This document shows positions 15,741 through 24,206 of a stretch of 37,067 bases of DNA, in pieces. The first letter of the stretch is position 1. Each line of letters begins with the position of its first letter. The notes beneath the pieces were generated by a model. The model was given only the letters and a program-made list of their open reading frames with translations. It was not told where the DNA came from and ran no database searches. The position numbers and the translations under genes were made by a program. The DNA is from Acidobacteria bacterium RIFCSPLOWO2_02_FULL_61_28 (GTDB lineage Bacteria; Acidobacteriota; Terriglobia; 2-12-FULL-54-10), in the NCBI GenBank assembly GCA_001767035.1, contig MEKR01000164.1, positions 91,685 to 128,751 of the forward strand, given 5' to 3'.

Positions 15741-18575
15741 ATGGCGATTGAGAAAATCACGGTGCGCGGCGCGCGCCAGCACAACCTCAAAAACATTACC
15801 GTCGAGATTCCCCGCAACACCTTCACGGTGATTACGGGCTTGAGCGGCTCGGGGAAATCGTCACTCGCCTTCGACACCATCTACGCCGAAGGCCAGCGCC
15901 GCTACGTCGAGACGCTCTCGGCCTACGCGCGGCAGTTCCTCGACCAGATGGAGCGCCCGGACGTGGATACGGTCGAGGGCTTAAGCCCGGCCATTTCCAT
16001 TGAACAGAAAACGGCGTCGCACAGCCCGCGCTCGACCGTGGGAACCATCACGGAAATTTACGACTACCTGCGGCTGCTCTACGCGACCATCGGCGTCCCC
16101 TACTGTCCGAACTGCCGCAAGCCGATCTCGCGCCAGTCGGCGCAGCAGATCGTCGAGCGAGTGATGGCGCTACAGGGCAGCGACCGCGTCATGATCCTGG
16201 CGCCGCTGGTGCGCGGCCGCAAGGGGGAATTCAAGAAGGAACTCGAGAAGCTGGCCCGCGAAGGTTTTCTGCGCGCGCGCATTGACGGCGTGCTGCACAA
16301 TCTGGATGAGCCGATCCGCCTCGACCGGCGCAGGAACCACACCATCGAGGTCTTGGTGGACCGGCTGCTGGTACGGCCGGGCATTGAAAAGCGCGTGGAA
16401 GGCTCCATCGCCACAGCGATCAAACTGGCGAACGGGCTGGTGCTGGTTGCGGTCGTGGGCGGCGAGGAACATCTGTTTTCAGAAAAGCTGGCCTGCCCGG
16501 ATTGCGGAGCGAGCCTCCCGGCCTTCGAGCCGCGCTCATTTTCCTTCAACAGCAAGTACGGGGCCTGCGAGGTGTGCGAGGGCCTCGGCAGCAAATGGGA
16601 TTTGGATCCCACTAAGCTGATCGGGGACTGGTCGAAGCCGCTGCTCGACGGCGGCCTGGCCTTGCCGCTTGGCTCCGACTATTGGGCGCGGTCGCTCCAG
16701 GAAGTGGCCGCGGCGAATGAGTTTGATCTGCGGACTCCGTTTTGCGATTTGCCCAAAAAGGCGCAGAACCTGGTTCTCTATGGAACGCACGGAAATGGAC
16801 ATCCCGGTGGGGGAAAGCAGGTCCCTCGCTCCGCTCGGAATGACAAGAAGAGAGAGAGTCACTTTCCGGGGATCATCCCGCTGTTCCGGCAAGAGTACGA
16901 GCACACGCCTTCGGAGAGCTACCACGAGTGGCTGGCCCAATACATGTCGGCAGCGCCGTGCGCCGCCTGCGGAGGCCGCCGGCTGCGGCCGGAGAGCCTT
17001 GCGGTGCGCGTGGATCGTTATTCGATTGCCGACCTGACGGCGGCGCCGGTGGACCGCGCCGTCGAGATCGCCAGGAAATTGCGCCTCAATGACCGCGAAG
17101 AAAAACTCGCCGGGCGGATCGTGAGCGAGATTCGGGAGCGCCTCGAATTCCTGCGCGCCGTGGGCCTGGGCTACTTGAGCCTCGACCGCGCCGCCCCGAC
17201 GCTCTCGGGCGGCGAAGGCCAGCGGATTCGCCTGGCGGCGCAGATCGGCTCCAAGCTGCGCGGCGTGCTCTACGTGCTCGACGAACCTTCCATCGGCCTG
17301 CATCACCGCGACAACACGCGGCTGCTCGAGACTCTGGAAAATTTGCGCGACCTCGGCAACACCGTCCTGGTGGTCGAGCACGACGAGGAGACCATCCGGC
17401 GCGCCGATTACGTGGTGGACCTCGGGCCGGGCGCGGGACGGCACGGCGGCTACGTGGTCGCTGTCGGCAAGCCCGAGGAAATCGCCGCCACCGAGGCCTC
17501 GCTGACCGGCCAGTACATCGCCGGGAAATTGGCCATCCCGCTCCCGGCGGCGCGCCGCAGTCCGAACGGGAAGTTCCTGACCATCCGCGAAGCGCGCGCC
17601 AATAACCTGAAGAGCATTGATGTTTCGTTCCCGCTCGGGCTTCTGACGGTCATCACGGGCGTCTCCGGCTCGGGCAAGTCCACGCTCGTGAACGACATCC
17701 TCTACCACGCCCTGGCCCGGAAGCTTTACAAGGCCAAGGAAGAGCCGGGCACGCACAAGCGCATCGAAGGGGCGGACTGGATAGACAAGGTGATCTGCAT
17801 TGACCAGACGCCCATCGGACGCACGCCGCGCTCGAACCCGGCCACCTACACGGGCGTCTTCACGCCCATCCGCGAGCTGTTTGCGCTGCTGCCCGATTCG
17901 CGCGAGCGCGGGTATAAGCCGGGGCGTTTCAGCTTCAACGTGCGCGGCGGGCGCTGCGAAGCCTGCCAGGGCGACGGCCAGCGCCGCATCGAGATGAACT
18001 TCCTTCCGGATGTTTTTGTCACCTGCGACATCTGTCGCGGTCGCCGCTACAATTCCGAGACGCTCGCCGTCAAGTACAAGGGTCACTCGATCGCCGACAT
18101 CCTCGAGAGCACCGTGTCGGACGCTCTGCCGGTCCTGGAAAACATCCCGCAGATTATCCAGAAGCTCCGGACGCTGGCCGACGTGGGCCTGGGGTACATC
18201 CATCTCGGGCAGTCCTCGACGACGCTTTCGGGCGGGGAGGCGCAGCGGATCAAGCTGGCGCGCGAGCTGAGCCGCCGCCAGACCGGGCGCACCATGTACA
18301 TTCTCGATGAGCCGACCACGGGCCTGCATTTCGACGACGTGCGCAAGCTCCTCGACGTCCTCAACCGCTTGACGGGCCTGGGCAACACCGTCATCATCAT
18401 CGAGCATAATTTGGACGTGATCAAAACGGCGGATTGGGTGATTGACCTCGGGCCGGGAGGCGGCGAGGCGGGCGGCGAAATCGTCGCCCAGGGCACTCCC
18501 GAACAGGTTGTCAAAGTGGCAAGGTCGTTCACGGGGCAGGCGTTGGTGCGGCTCTTCCAGCGCCGCAAGCAGTAA
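15741..18575 (+). CDS. uvrA: excinuclease ABC subunit UvrA
   Basis: [52 protein letters not shown], CxxC zinc pairs, two LSGGE(A/G)QRI signatures, [27 protein letters not shown]. Confidence 0.98.
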   Translation: MAIEKITVRGARQHNLKNITVEIPRNTFTVITGLSGSGKSSLAFDTIYAEGQRRYVETLSAYARQFLDQMERPDVDTVEGLSPAISIEQKTASHSPRSTVGTITEIYDYLRLLYATIGVPYCPNCRKPISRQSAQQIVERVMALQGSDRVMILAPLVRGRKGEFKKELEKLAREGFLRARIDGVLHNLDEPIRLDRRRNHTIEVLVDRLLVRPGIEKRVEGSIATAIKLANGLVLVAVVGGEEHLFSEKLACPDCGASLPAFEPRSFSFNSKYGACEVCEGLGSKWDLDPTKLIGDWSKPLLDGGLALPLGSDYWARSLQEVAAANEFDLRTPFCDLPKKAQNLVLYGTHGNGHPGGGKQVPRSARNDKKRESHFPGIIPLFRQEYEHTPSESYHEWLAQYMSAAPCAACGGRRLRPESLAVRVDRYSIADLTAAPVDRAVEIARKLRLNDREEKLAGRIVSEIRERLEFLRAVGLGYLSLDRAAPTLSGGEGQRIRLAAQIGSKLRGVLYVLDEPSIGLHHRDNTRLLETLENLRDLGNTVLVVEHDEETIRRADYVVDLGPGAGRHGGYVVAVGKPEEIAATEASLTGQYIAGKLAIPLPAARRSPNGKFLTIREARANNLKSIDVSFPLGLLTVITGVSGSGKSTLVNDILYHALARKLYKAKEEPGTHKRIEGADWIDKVICIDQTPIGRTPRSNPATYTGVFTPIRELFALLPDSRERGYKPGRFSFNVRGGRCEACQGDGQRRIEMNFLPDVFVTCDICRGRRYNSETLAVKYKGHSIADILESTVSDALPVLENIPQIIQKLRTLADVGLGYIHLGQSSTTLSGGEAQRIKLARELSRRQTGRTMYILDEPTTGLHFDDVRKLLDVLNRLTGLGNTVIIIEHNLDVIKTADWVIDLGPGGGEAGGEIVAQGTPEQVVKVARSFTGQALVRLFQRRKQ
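16811..16846. repeat. Intergenic-type repeat copy inside uvrA
   Basis: GGGAAAGCAGGTCCCTCGCTCCGCTCGGAATGACAA; close match to 22258-22293 (GGGAAAGCAGATCCTTCGCTGCGCTCAGGATGACAG). Confidence 0.8.
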
Positions 18576-18576
18576 G

Positions 18577-18694
18577 ATGCCACAGAGACACCGAGGAAAG
18601 AAGGAAGTCGGAAGTCAGGAGTCAGAATGGGACTGCGAATGCTTTTCTTCTGGCTTCTGAATTCTTCTTCTGTGTCTCCGTGCCCCTGTGGGCA
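18577..18694. repeat. Imperfect inverted repeat GCCACAGAGACACCGAGG ... TGTGTCTCCGTGCCCCTGTGGGC with AGTCAGGAGTCAGA heptamer-like repeats
   Basis: Direct inspection of the uvrA 3' intergenic region. Confidence 0.55.
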
Positions 18695-18709
18695 ATGAGG
18701 AAGTAAACG

Positions 18710-18814
18710 ATGCTGAAACCAGGAACCTTTCTGGGCCATTACGAAATCCTTGCGCTGCTCGGCGTGGGTGGCATGGACAAGGCGTTCCGCGCGCTGGTGA
18801 TGGAGAAGCATTAG
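18710..18814 (+). pseudogene. Ser/Thr protein kinase N-terminal stump
   Basis: 34-aa ORF MLKPGTFLGHYEILALLGVGGMDKAFRALVMEKH*; matches kinase N-terminus through the Gly-rich loop (GxGGM), then diverges and stops. Confidence 0.65.
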
Positions 18815-18845
18815 AGTTTGTCCGGAGGCGGTATAATCGTTTGCC

Positions 18846-21380
18846 ATGCCGACCAAGGTTGCCATCCCCGTTACCATCAGGGAACCAGCGTGGAGTGTGC
18901 CCCCTGAACGGGATATTCTTGAACATGTGGATTTTTACCGGCAAGACGCCTCCCGGAAGCTTGACAAGCGCAGGCGGGCCGAAATGGGACAGTTCCTCAC
19001 CCCTGCACCGGTTGCACGCATTATGGCAGGCATGTTCCAAAGTCCGCGCGAAACCGTCCGGCTACTCGATGCCGGAGCTGGCGTCGGTTCCTTGACAGCC
19101 GCCTGGATTAGCTGGGTCTGCAGCCGAGAGAATCGCCCTCGGAAGGTCTCGGTTACGGCGTTTGAGATAGACCCAATCCTTTCTGAATACCTAGCATCTA
19201 CCCTTGAAATGTGCCGCCGCCGTTGCGAAGAGATCGGCATCAGCTTCACGTCCGAACTCGTGCAAGAGGATTTTGTCAAGATGGCCGTTGACCAACTCCG
19301 CGCTCCTCTTTTTAGGCAGTCGGCAGAGGGCTATGATTGTGCCATTCTCAATCCACCCTACCGGAAAATCAACTCCGAATCCGAAATTAGACTAGCACTC
19401 AGGCTTGTTGATATCGAGACCAGTAACCTGTACGCAGCGTTCCTTGCTTTGGTTTCACGGCTTTTGCGGCCAAGCGGCGAATTGGTTGCAATCACACCAA
19501 GGAGTTTCTGCAATGGCCCGTACTTCCGTCCCTTCCGGGAGATGTTCTTGTCTCTGATGGCTCTCAAGCGAATCCATGTTTTCGAATCTCGCAAGCGGGC
19601 CTTCAAGGACGACGATGTGCTTCAGGAAAACGTTATCTTTCATGCGATCCGTGGGGGGGCCAAGGACGGTGCCGTTACGATTGCCTCTAGCACAGGTCCT
19701 GGTGACGAACTGCCCACCTTAAGGGACGTTCCATACTCTCAAGTCGTCTCTCCCCTCGACCCCGATTCCTTCATTCACATCGTCCCGGACGACATTGGTC
19801 AGCAGATTGCTGAGCAGATGGCTCACTTTGCAACTTCTCTCGAAGAACTCGGCATAAGTGTCTCAACTGGTCGTGTCGTTGACTTTCGGGCTGCCAAGTA
19901 CCTACGCGCCAACCCCTCCGACAACACCGCGCCTCTTATCTATCCACACCACCTGTCGAATGGATTCGTTTCTTGGCCGAAGCATCACGCAAAGAAACCG
20001 AACGCGGTTCTTATCGCTCCCGCTACGATTGATTCCCTTGTCCCTTCGGGGACTTATGTTCTCGTAAAACGTTTTTCCGCTAAAGAGGAGCGCCGGAGGA
20101 TTGTTGCTGCAATTTTTGACCCGAAGAAATTGCAAGCAGACCTTCTTGCTTTTGAGAATCACCTTAACTACTACCACAAGGATGGAGAAGGTCTTCCGGG
20201 AAAGCTGGCTTCCGGTCTGGCGGTTTTTCTCAATTCAACTCTCGTGGACTTATACTTCCGGAATTTCAATGGTCACACCCAGGTCAATGCCGCCGACCTC
20301 CGAATGCTACGCTATCCGCCGAGAGAAGAGTTGGAACGTCTCGGTTCGAGGATAGGCGACTCCCTTCCGCACCAAGACGAGATTGACCGTCTGATACATG
20401 ACGAACTTATGCCAAAAAACCTAAACATCCCAAACCCAGTCGAGGCAAAAAAGAAGATCGAACAGGCGCTGGAGATTCTCAAAGTGTTAGGGTTCCCCCG
20501 TCAACAACACAACGAGCGCTCTGCCCTCACATTGCTTGCTTTGCTTGACCTCAAACCCAGAGACTACTGGTCTGATGCAAACAATCCGCTTCGGGGAATT
20601 ACCCAGATGCTGGACTTCTTTGCGGAGCATTATGGTAAGCGTTACGCTCCAAACTCCCGCGAGACGGTCCGACGCCAAACCGTTCACCAATTCAGACAAG
20701 CAGGACTGATCCTTGAAAACCCTGACAACCCGTCACGACCAACCAACAGCGGCCAGACGGTTTACCAGATCGAGCCTAGTTCCCTCCAGGTGTTGCGCAC
20801 CTACGCCACTGACGGATGGATCACTGCTCTCAAGGGCTACCTTTCAGCCTCGGAAACGCTGGCAACCCGCTACGCCCAACACCGTGAGATGCAGAAAATA
20901 CCTCTTCAGATAAAAGAGGGTCATGTCGTTGCACTCTCACCCGGTGGACAGAACGTGTTGATTGAGAAAATTATTCCGGAGTTCTGTCCTCGGTTCACGC
21001 CGGGAGGGAAGGTGATCTATGTCGGGGACACTGCCGATAAGTTCGCATATTTCGACAAGGAAGCGCTTGCAGATCTCGGTGTCGAAGTGGACGAACACGG
21101 CAAGATGCCGGATGTGGTGATTCACCATGTAGAGAAAGACTGGCTGGTACTCATCGAGGCAGTCACAAGCCACGGCCCCGTGAATCCGAAGCGACACAAT
21201 GAGCTCAAGGAGCTTTTCCGAGAGTCCAGGATTGGACTTGTTTTCGTCACAGCCTTCCTGACGCGCCGGGATATGATCAAGTACCTGGGCGAAATCGCTT
21301 GGGAAACCGAAGTGTGGGTCGCGGAGACGCCGACCCATTTGATCCACTTCAACGGAGAGCGATTCTTGGGGCCGTATTGA
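18846..21380 (+). CDS. Fused type II restriction-modification protein: Eco57I/PstI-like N6-adenine methyltransferase plus BsuBI/PstI-family endonuclease
   Basis: AEMGQFLTPAPVARIMAGMF, LLDAGAGVGSLTAAW, NPPY (19350-19361); C-terminus KMPDVVIHHVEKDWLVLIEAVTSHGPVNPKRHNELKELFRESRIGLVFVTAFLTRRDMIKYLGEIAWETEVWVAETPTHLIHFNGERFLGPY is BsuBI/PstI-type. Confidence 0.92.
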   Translation: MPTKVAIPVTIREPAWSVPPERDILEHVDFYRQDASRKLDKRRRAEMGQFLTPAPVARIMAGMFQSPRETVRLLDAGAGVGSLTAAWISWVCSRENRPRKVSVTAFEIDPILSEYLASTLEMCRRRCEEIGISFTSELVQEDFVKMAVDQLRAPLFRQSAEGYDCAILNPPYRKINSESEIRLALRLVDIETSNLYAAFLALVSRLLRPSGELVAITPRSFCNGPYFRPFREMFLSLMALKRIHVFESRKRAFKDDDVLQENVIFHAIRGGAKDGAVTIASSTGPGDELPTLRDVPYSQVVSPLDPDSFIHIVPDDIGQQIAEQMAHFATSLEELGISVSTGRVVDFRAAKYLRANPSDNTAPLIYPHHLSNGFVSWPKHHAKKPNAVLIAPATIDSLVPSGTYVLVKRFSAKEERRRIVAAIFDPKKLQADLLAFENHLNYYHKDGEGLPGKLASGLAVFLNSTLVDLYFRNFNGHTQVNAADLRMLRYPPREELERLGSRIGDSLPHQDEIDRLIHDELMPKNLNIPNPVEAKKKIEQALEILKVLGFPRQQHNERSALTLLALLDLKPRDYWSDANNPLRGITQMLDFFAEHYGKRYAPNSRETVRRQTVHQFRQAGLILENPDNPSRPTNSGQTVYQIEPSSLQVLRTYATDGWITALKGYLSASETLATRYAQHREMQKIPLQIKEGHVVALSPGGQNVLIEKIIPEFCPRFTPGGKVIYVGDTADKFAYFDKEALADLGVEVDEHGKMPDVVIHHVEKDWLVLIEAVTSHGPVNPKRHNELKELFRESRIGLVFVTAFLTRRDMIKYLGEIAWETEVWVAETPTHLIHFNGERFLGPY

Positions 21381-21399
21381 ACACCACAGGCTGTCCTCG

Positions 21400-21578
21400 G
21401 CCGGTTATCTTAGAATGGCCAGAGCGCCCTGGGCGGCAGCTCTTGGCATCACGGGACCGGCAGGAGCGGGCCGGGCCGGTGGCGGTTTCGAGTGGGCGAT
21501 TATCGCATCCGCTTCGATATCGAGGGCCGGCTGCTCCTTTTCTACCGCGTCTGTCACCGGCGGGAAGTGTATGAATAA
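21400..21578 (+). pseudogene. RelE/ParE-family toxin C-terminal remnant, frameshifted
   Basis: Frame 1 ARAPWAAALGITGPAGAGR, then after shift WRFRVGDYRIRFDIEGRLLLFYRVCHRREVYE*; GGGCC duplicated at 21468-21477. Confidence 0.75.
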
Positions 21579-21768
21579 AGCAGTGAGGAGTGAGAAGTGA
21601 CGAGTGACGAGCGAATCGGAGCCGCCCTTCGGCTTACGCTCAGGGCCGTGAGCGACAGTCGAACGGCGACCGTCAGCGAGCGGCAGGGTAGAAGTCAGGG
21701 CGAGGAGTCAGAAGTGTGGATAGATTCGTGCCTTTCCGGGTAGATAATGGAGTTGTGAGGGGTCAGCC

Positions 21769-22011
21769 ATGCTGAGGAACTACATTCAAGCAGCGATGCG
21801 GCAAGCGCGATACGAAATTCTGCCGGACGACGGAACCTACTATGGAGAAATCCCCGGATTTGAAGGGGTCTATGCCAACGCGGACAAACTGGAAGCTTGC
21901 CGGGAGGAGTTGGAGGAGGTTCTGGAAGAGTGGTTGCTGCTGGGAATCTCGCGCAACCACCCGCTGCCGGTCGTGGATGGGATTGAGTTGACGATTAAAG
22001 AGACCGTGTAA
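21769..22011 (+). CDS. hicB: HicB-family antitoxin
   Basis: MRQARYEILPDDGTYYGEIPGFEGVYANADKLEACREELEEVLEEWLLLGISRNHPLPVVDG; HicB-like; stop overlaps downstream ATG (TAATG). Confidence 0.85.
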   Translation: MLRNYIQAAMRQARYEILPDDGTYYGEIPGFEGVYANADKLEACREELEEVLEEWLLLGISRNHPLPVVDGIELTIKETV

Positions 22012-22230
22012 TGCCTCGTCTTGGTCCCATTGGCCGTGAGGACCTGATTTTCTATTTGAAAACGACTTGGATTTGAGGGTCCGTATTCCGGCGGGAAGCA
22101 TCCATTCATGGTCAGAGGTAATTCCCGCCTCGCAATTCCCAATCCTCACCGGAAAGAAATCGGAATCTCTCTGGTCAGTCGCATTCTCCGGCAAGCAGGA
22201 ATTGACAAGGGCGAGTGGGAGGAATTGTGA
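22011..22230 (+). pseudogene. hicA: HicA-family toxin with single-nucleotide (+1) frameshift
   Basis: Removing one A from AAAA (22059-22062) gives MPRLGPIGREDLIFYLKRLGFEGPYSGGKHPFMVRGNSRLAIPNPHRKEIGISLVSRILRQAGIDKGEWEEL* (72 aa), a complete HicA. Confidence 0.88.
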
Positions 22231-22257
22231 AACCGGGAGGGGTTGTCAACGAATCGC

Positions 22258-22293
22258 GGGAAAGCAGATCCTTCGCTGCGCTCAGGATGACAG
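22258..22293. repeat. Intergenic repeat (HPERSEGS-type) copy
   Basis: GGGAAAGCAGATCCTTCGCTGCGCTCAGGATGACAG; reverse translation gives CHPERSEGSAFP; homologous to the copy inside uvrA. Confidence 0.85.
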
Positions 22294-22321
22294 CACTCGG
22301 GGTGCAGCCCGGTAAAAACGC

Positions 22322-23302
22322 ATGAGCGTCTATAAGGAAAAACCGCTGGACCGGACGGGGTTGAAGACGATCCCGCTGGCGGAGCGCCCGGCAAAGGTAA
22401 CGGTGAGCCAGTTTGCGCGGCCCTACCAGAAAGGCGAAGGGGTGACGGGGCTGGTCGAGTCCATGCCGCGGATTCTGGCGGGGGTGAGTTTCCGCGAGGT
22501 GGTCGAGGCCGTCTGGCGCGCTTGGGAGATCGAGAAGCCGATTCTGTGGGGGCTGGGCGGCCACGTCGTCAAGGTGGGTCTGGGGCCGACGCTGATTGAC
22601 CTCATGGAGCGCGGGTTCGTGAGCGGCATCGCCATGAACGGCTCGACCGCGATCCACGACTTCGAGGTGGCGCTGGTTGGGGCCACGTCCGAGGAGGTGG
22701 ACGCGGCGCTGCCCGGAGGCAAGTTCGGCATGGCCGAGGAAACCGGCGCGTGGATGAATCAGGCCATCACCGACGGCGACGCGCGCGAGATCGGCATCGG
22801 CGAAGCCTTGGGGGAATTCCTGCTCCGGAAATTCGAGGAGTCCTCCAGCTCAACGAAAACGAGCGTGGCCTTCCCGAATGCCAGCCTGCTCCTGCAAGCC
22901 TACCGGCGGCGGATTCCCGTGACGGTTCACGTGGCGATCGGGACCGATACGCCGCACAACCACCCTCTGGCCGACGGGCGCGCCATCGGCGGCGCATCGC
23001 ATCGGGACTTCCTGCTCTTCGGCGGATTGGTGCGCAACCTCGAAGGCGGCGGCGTGTATCTGAACGTCGGCTCGGCGGTCGTCCTGCCGGAGGTGTTCTT
23101 GAAAGCCGTCTCGGCGGCGCGCAACCTGGGACACCCGCTCCAGAATTTTACGACCGTCAACCTGGACTTCGTGCAGCACTATCGGCCGACCGAAAACGTG
23201 GTACGCCGTCCGACGCTCGAGAGCGGCCAGGGCTACGCCCTCACCGGGCACCACGAAATCCTGTTACCGTTACTGGCGGCGGCCCTGGTCGAGCATGAAT
23301 GA
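22322..23302 (+). CDS. deoxyhypusine synthase-like protein
   Basis: KPILWGLGGHVVKVGLGPTLIDLMERGFVSGIAMNGSTAIHDFEVALVGATSEEVD...; family assigned from memory of the bacterial DHS-like group. Confidence 0.65.
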   Translation: MSVYKEKPLDRTGLKTIPLAERPAKVTVSQFARPYQKGEGVTGLVESMPRILAGVSFREVVEAVWRAWEIEKPILWGLGGHVVKVGLGPTLIDLMERGFVSGIAMNGSTAIHDFEVALVGATSEEVDAALPGGKFGMAEETGAWMNQAITDGDAREIGIGEALGEFLLRKFEESSSSTKTSVAFPNASLLLQAYRRRIPVTVHVAIGTDTPHNHPLADGRAIGGASHRDFLLFGGLVRNLEGGGVYLNVGSAVVLPEVFLKAVSAARNLGHPLQNFTTVNLDFVQHYRPTENVVRRPTLESGQGYALTGHHEILLPLLAAALVEHE

Positions 23303-23308
23303 TCGAGC

Positions 23309-24187
23309 ATGAATGAATTCGAGCCGGGAACAACCGAAAACACCGAGCTAATCTCGTCCTCCGAGAATTCTGGGGGAACCGAGGGCGCGTCCCAACTCTC
23401 GCTATGGGGGGAGGAACCCGGAGGGCTTGCCCCGGTCAGCCCGCCGGAACCTCTGGACCCGCCTTGGACCCTCGCCGATCTGGGGTTCTTTGTCCTCTTC
23501 GCTGCCGTGATTGCGTTTCCCCTGGCGAACCTGGCAGTGGTCGGAGTCTTTCTCGCCCTGCGCTACAGCCTGGGATGGGAGCTCACCGTCGAGCAGGCCT
23601 TCACCCGCACGCCGTTTGTGGTTTCGATGCAGACCGGATGGGAAGGGCTTTGGCTCGTCTTCATCTACCTGACGATCACGTTCAAGTATGGGCGGCAGTT
23701 CTGGCAGGCCATCAAATGGACGCGCGGGCCGCATCCGTGGGCAGCTTATCTGGTGGGAGGAGCGGGGCTGGCCGTGCTGGCGCAACTGCTCTTCTACCTC
23801 TCTCCGACCGAGAACGAGCTGCCGATCGAACGCTTGTTTACCAGCCCGGCGGCGGGCTATCTGCTGACGCTTTTTGGGATTTGCGTGGCGCCGTTTGTCG
23901 AAGAGCTGGTGTTTCGCGGATTCTTCTATCCGGTATTTGAGCGGCTTTGGGGTTTCGTGGCGGCGGTCGTGCTGACGGCGCTCCTGTTCGCCTCGATCCA
24001 CGCTTCGCAGTTGTGGGGCGGCTGGCAGGAGATTGCGGCGATTTTTGGGGTCGGGTTGACTCTGTCCTACTTCCGGGGTAAGACCGGCTCGCTGGTCCCT
24101 TCGTTTCTGATGCACCTGGCGTATAATACGGCGCTCTTTGTTTCGCTATACTTTTCGACAGACCGCTTCCGCACGTTGAGCGGATAG
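23309..24187 (+). CDS. CPBP-family intramembrane metalloprotease (CAAX protease/Abi-like)
   Basis: [35 protein letters not shown] motifs; multiple TM segments. Confidence 0.92.
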   Translation: MNEFEPGTTENTELISSSENSGGTEGASQLSLWGEEPGGLAPVSPPEPLDPPWTLADLGFFVLFAAVIAFPLANLAVVGVFLALRYSLGWELTVEQAFTRTPFVVSMQTGWEGLWLVFIYLTITFKYGRQFWQAIKWTRGPHPWAAYLVGGAGLAVLAQLLFYLSPTENELPIERLFTSPAAGYLLTLFGICVAPFVEELVFRGFFYPVFERLWGFVAAVVLTALLFASIHASQLWGGWQEIAAIFGVGLTLSYFRGKTGSLVPSFLMHLAYNTALFVSLYFSTDRFRTLSG

Positions 24188-24206
24188 CGGGTGCCCGTTC
24201 TGCAAA

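Noticed and set aside
16536-18407. 623-aa minus-strand ORF opposite uvrA
   Set aside because: Antisense of a certain uvrA; long open antisense frames are common in GC-rich genes; no recognisable domain.
18846-21380. BREX (PglX) or type I HsdM interpretation of the methylase
   Set aside because: No pglZ/brx or hsdS/hsdR neighbours, and the C-terminus is clearly BsuBI/PstI nuclease-like.
18846-21380. CTGCAG avoidance in the window as evidence of PstI specificity
   Set aside because: Several CTGCAG sites are visible (e.g. 463, 4177, 19118, 33505 regions); by-eye counting is not reliable enough to claim depletion.
21415-21600. 61-aa ORF MARAPWAAALGITGPAGAGRAGGG...
   Set aside because: Not a real protein as listed: it is the upstream frame of the RelE remnant continuing out of frame after the 5-bp duplication.
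22067-22315. 82-aa ORF MDLRVRIPAGSIHSWSEV...
   Set aside because: Out-of-frame reading through the frameshifted hicA and the repeat element.
23309-24187. CPBP protease as abortive-infection defence gene
   Set aside because: Family is large and mostly non-defence; sits among housekeeping genes (DHS-like, mtnA); no direct evidence for a defence role.
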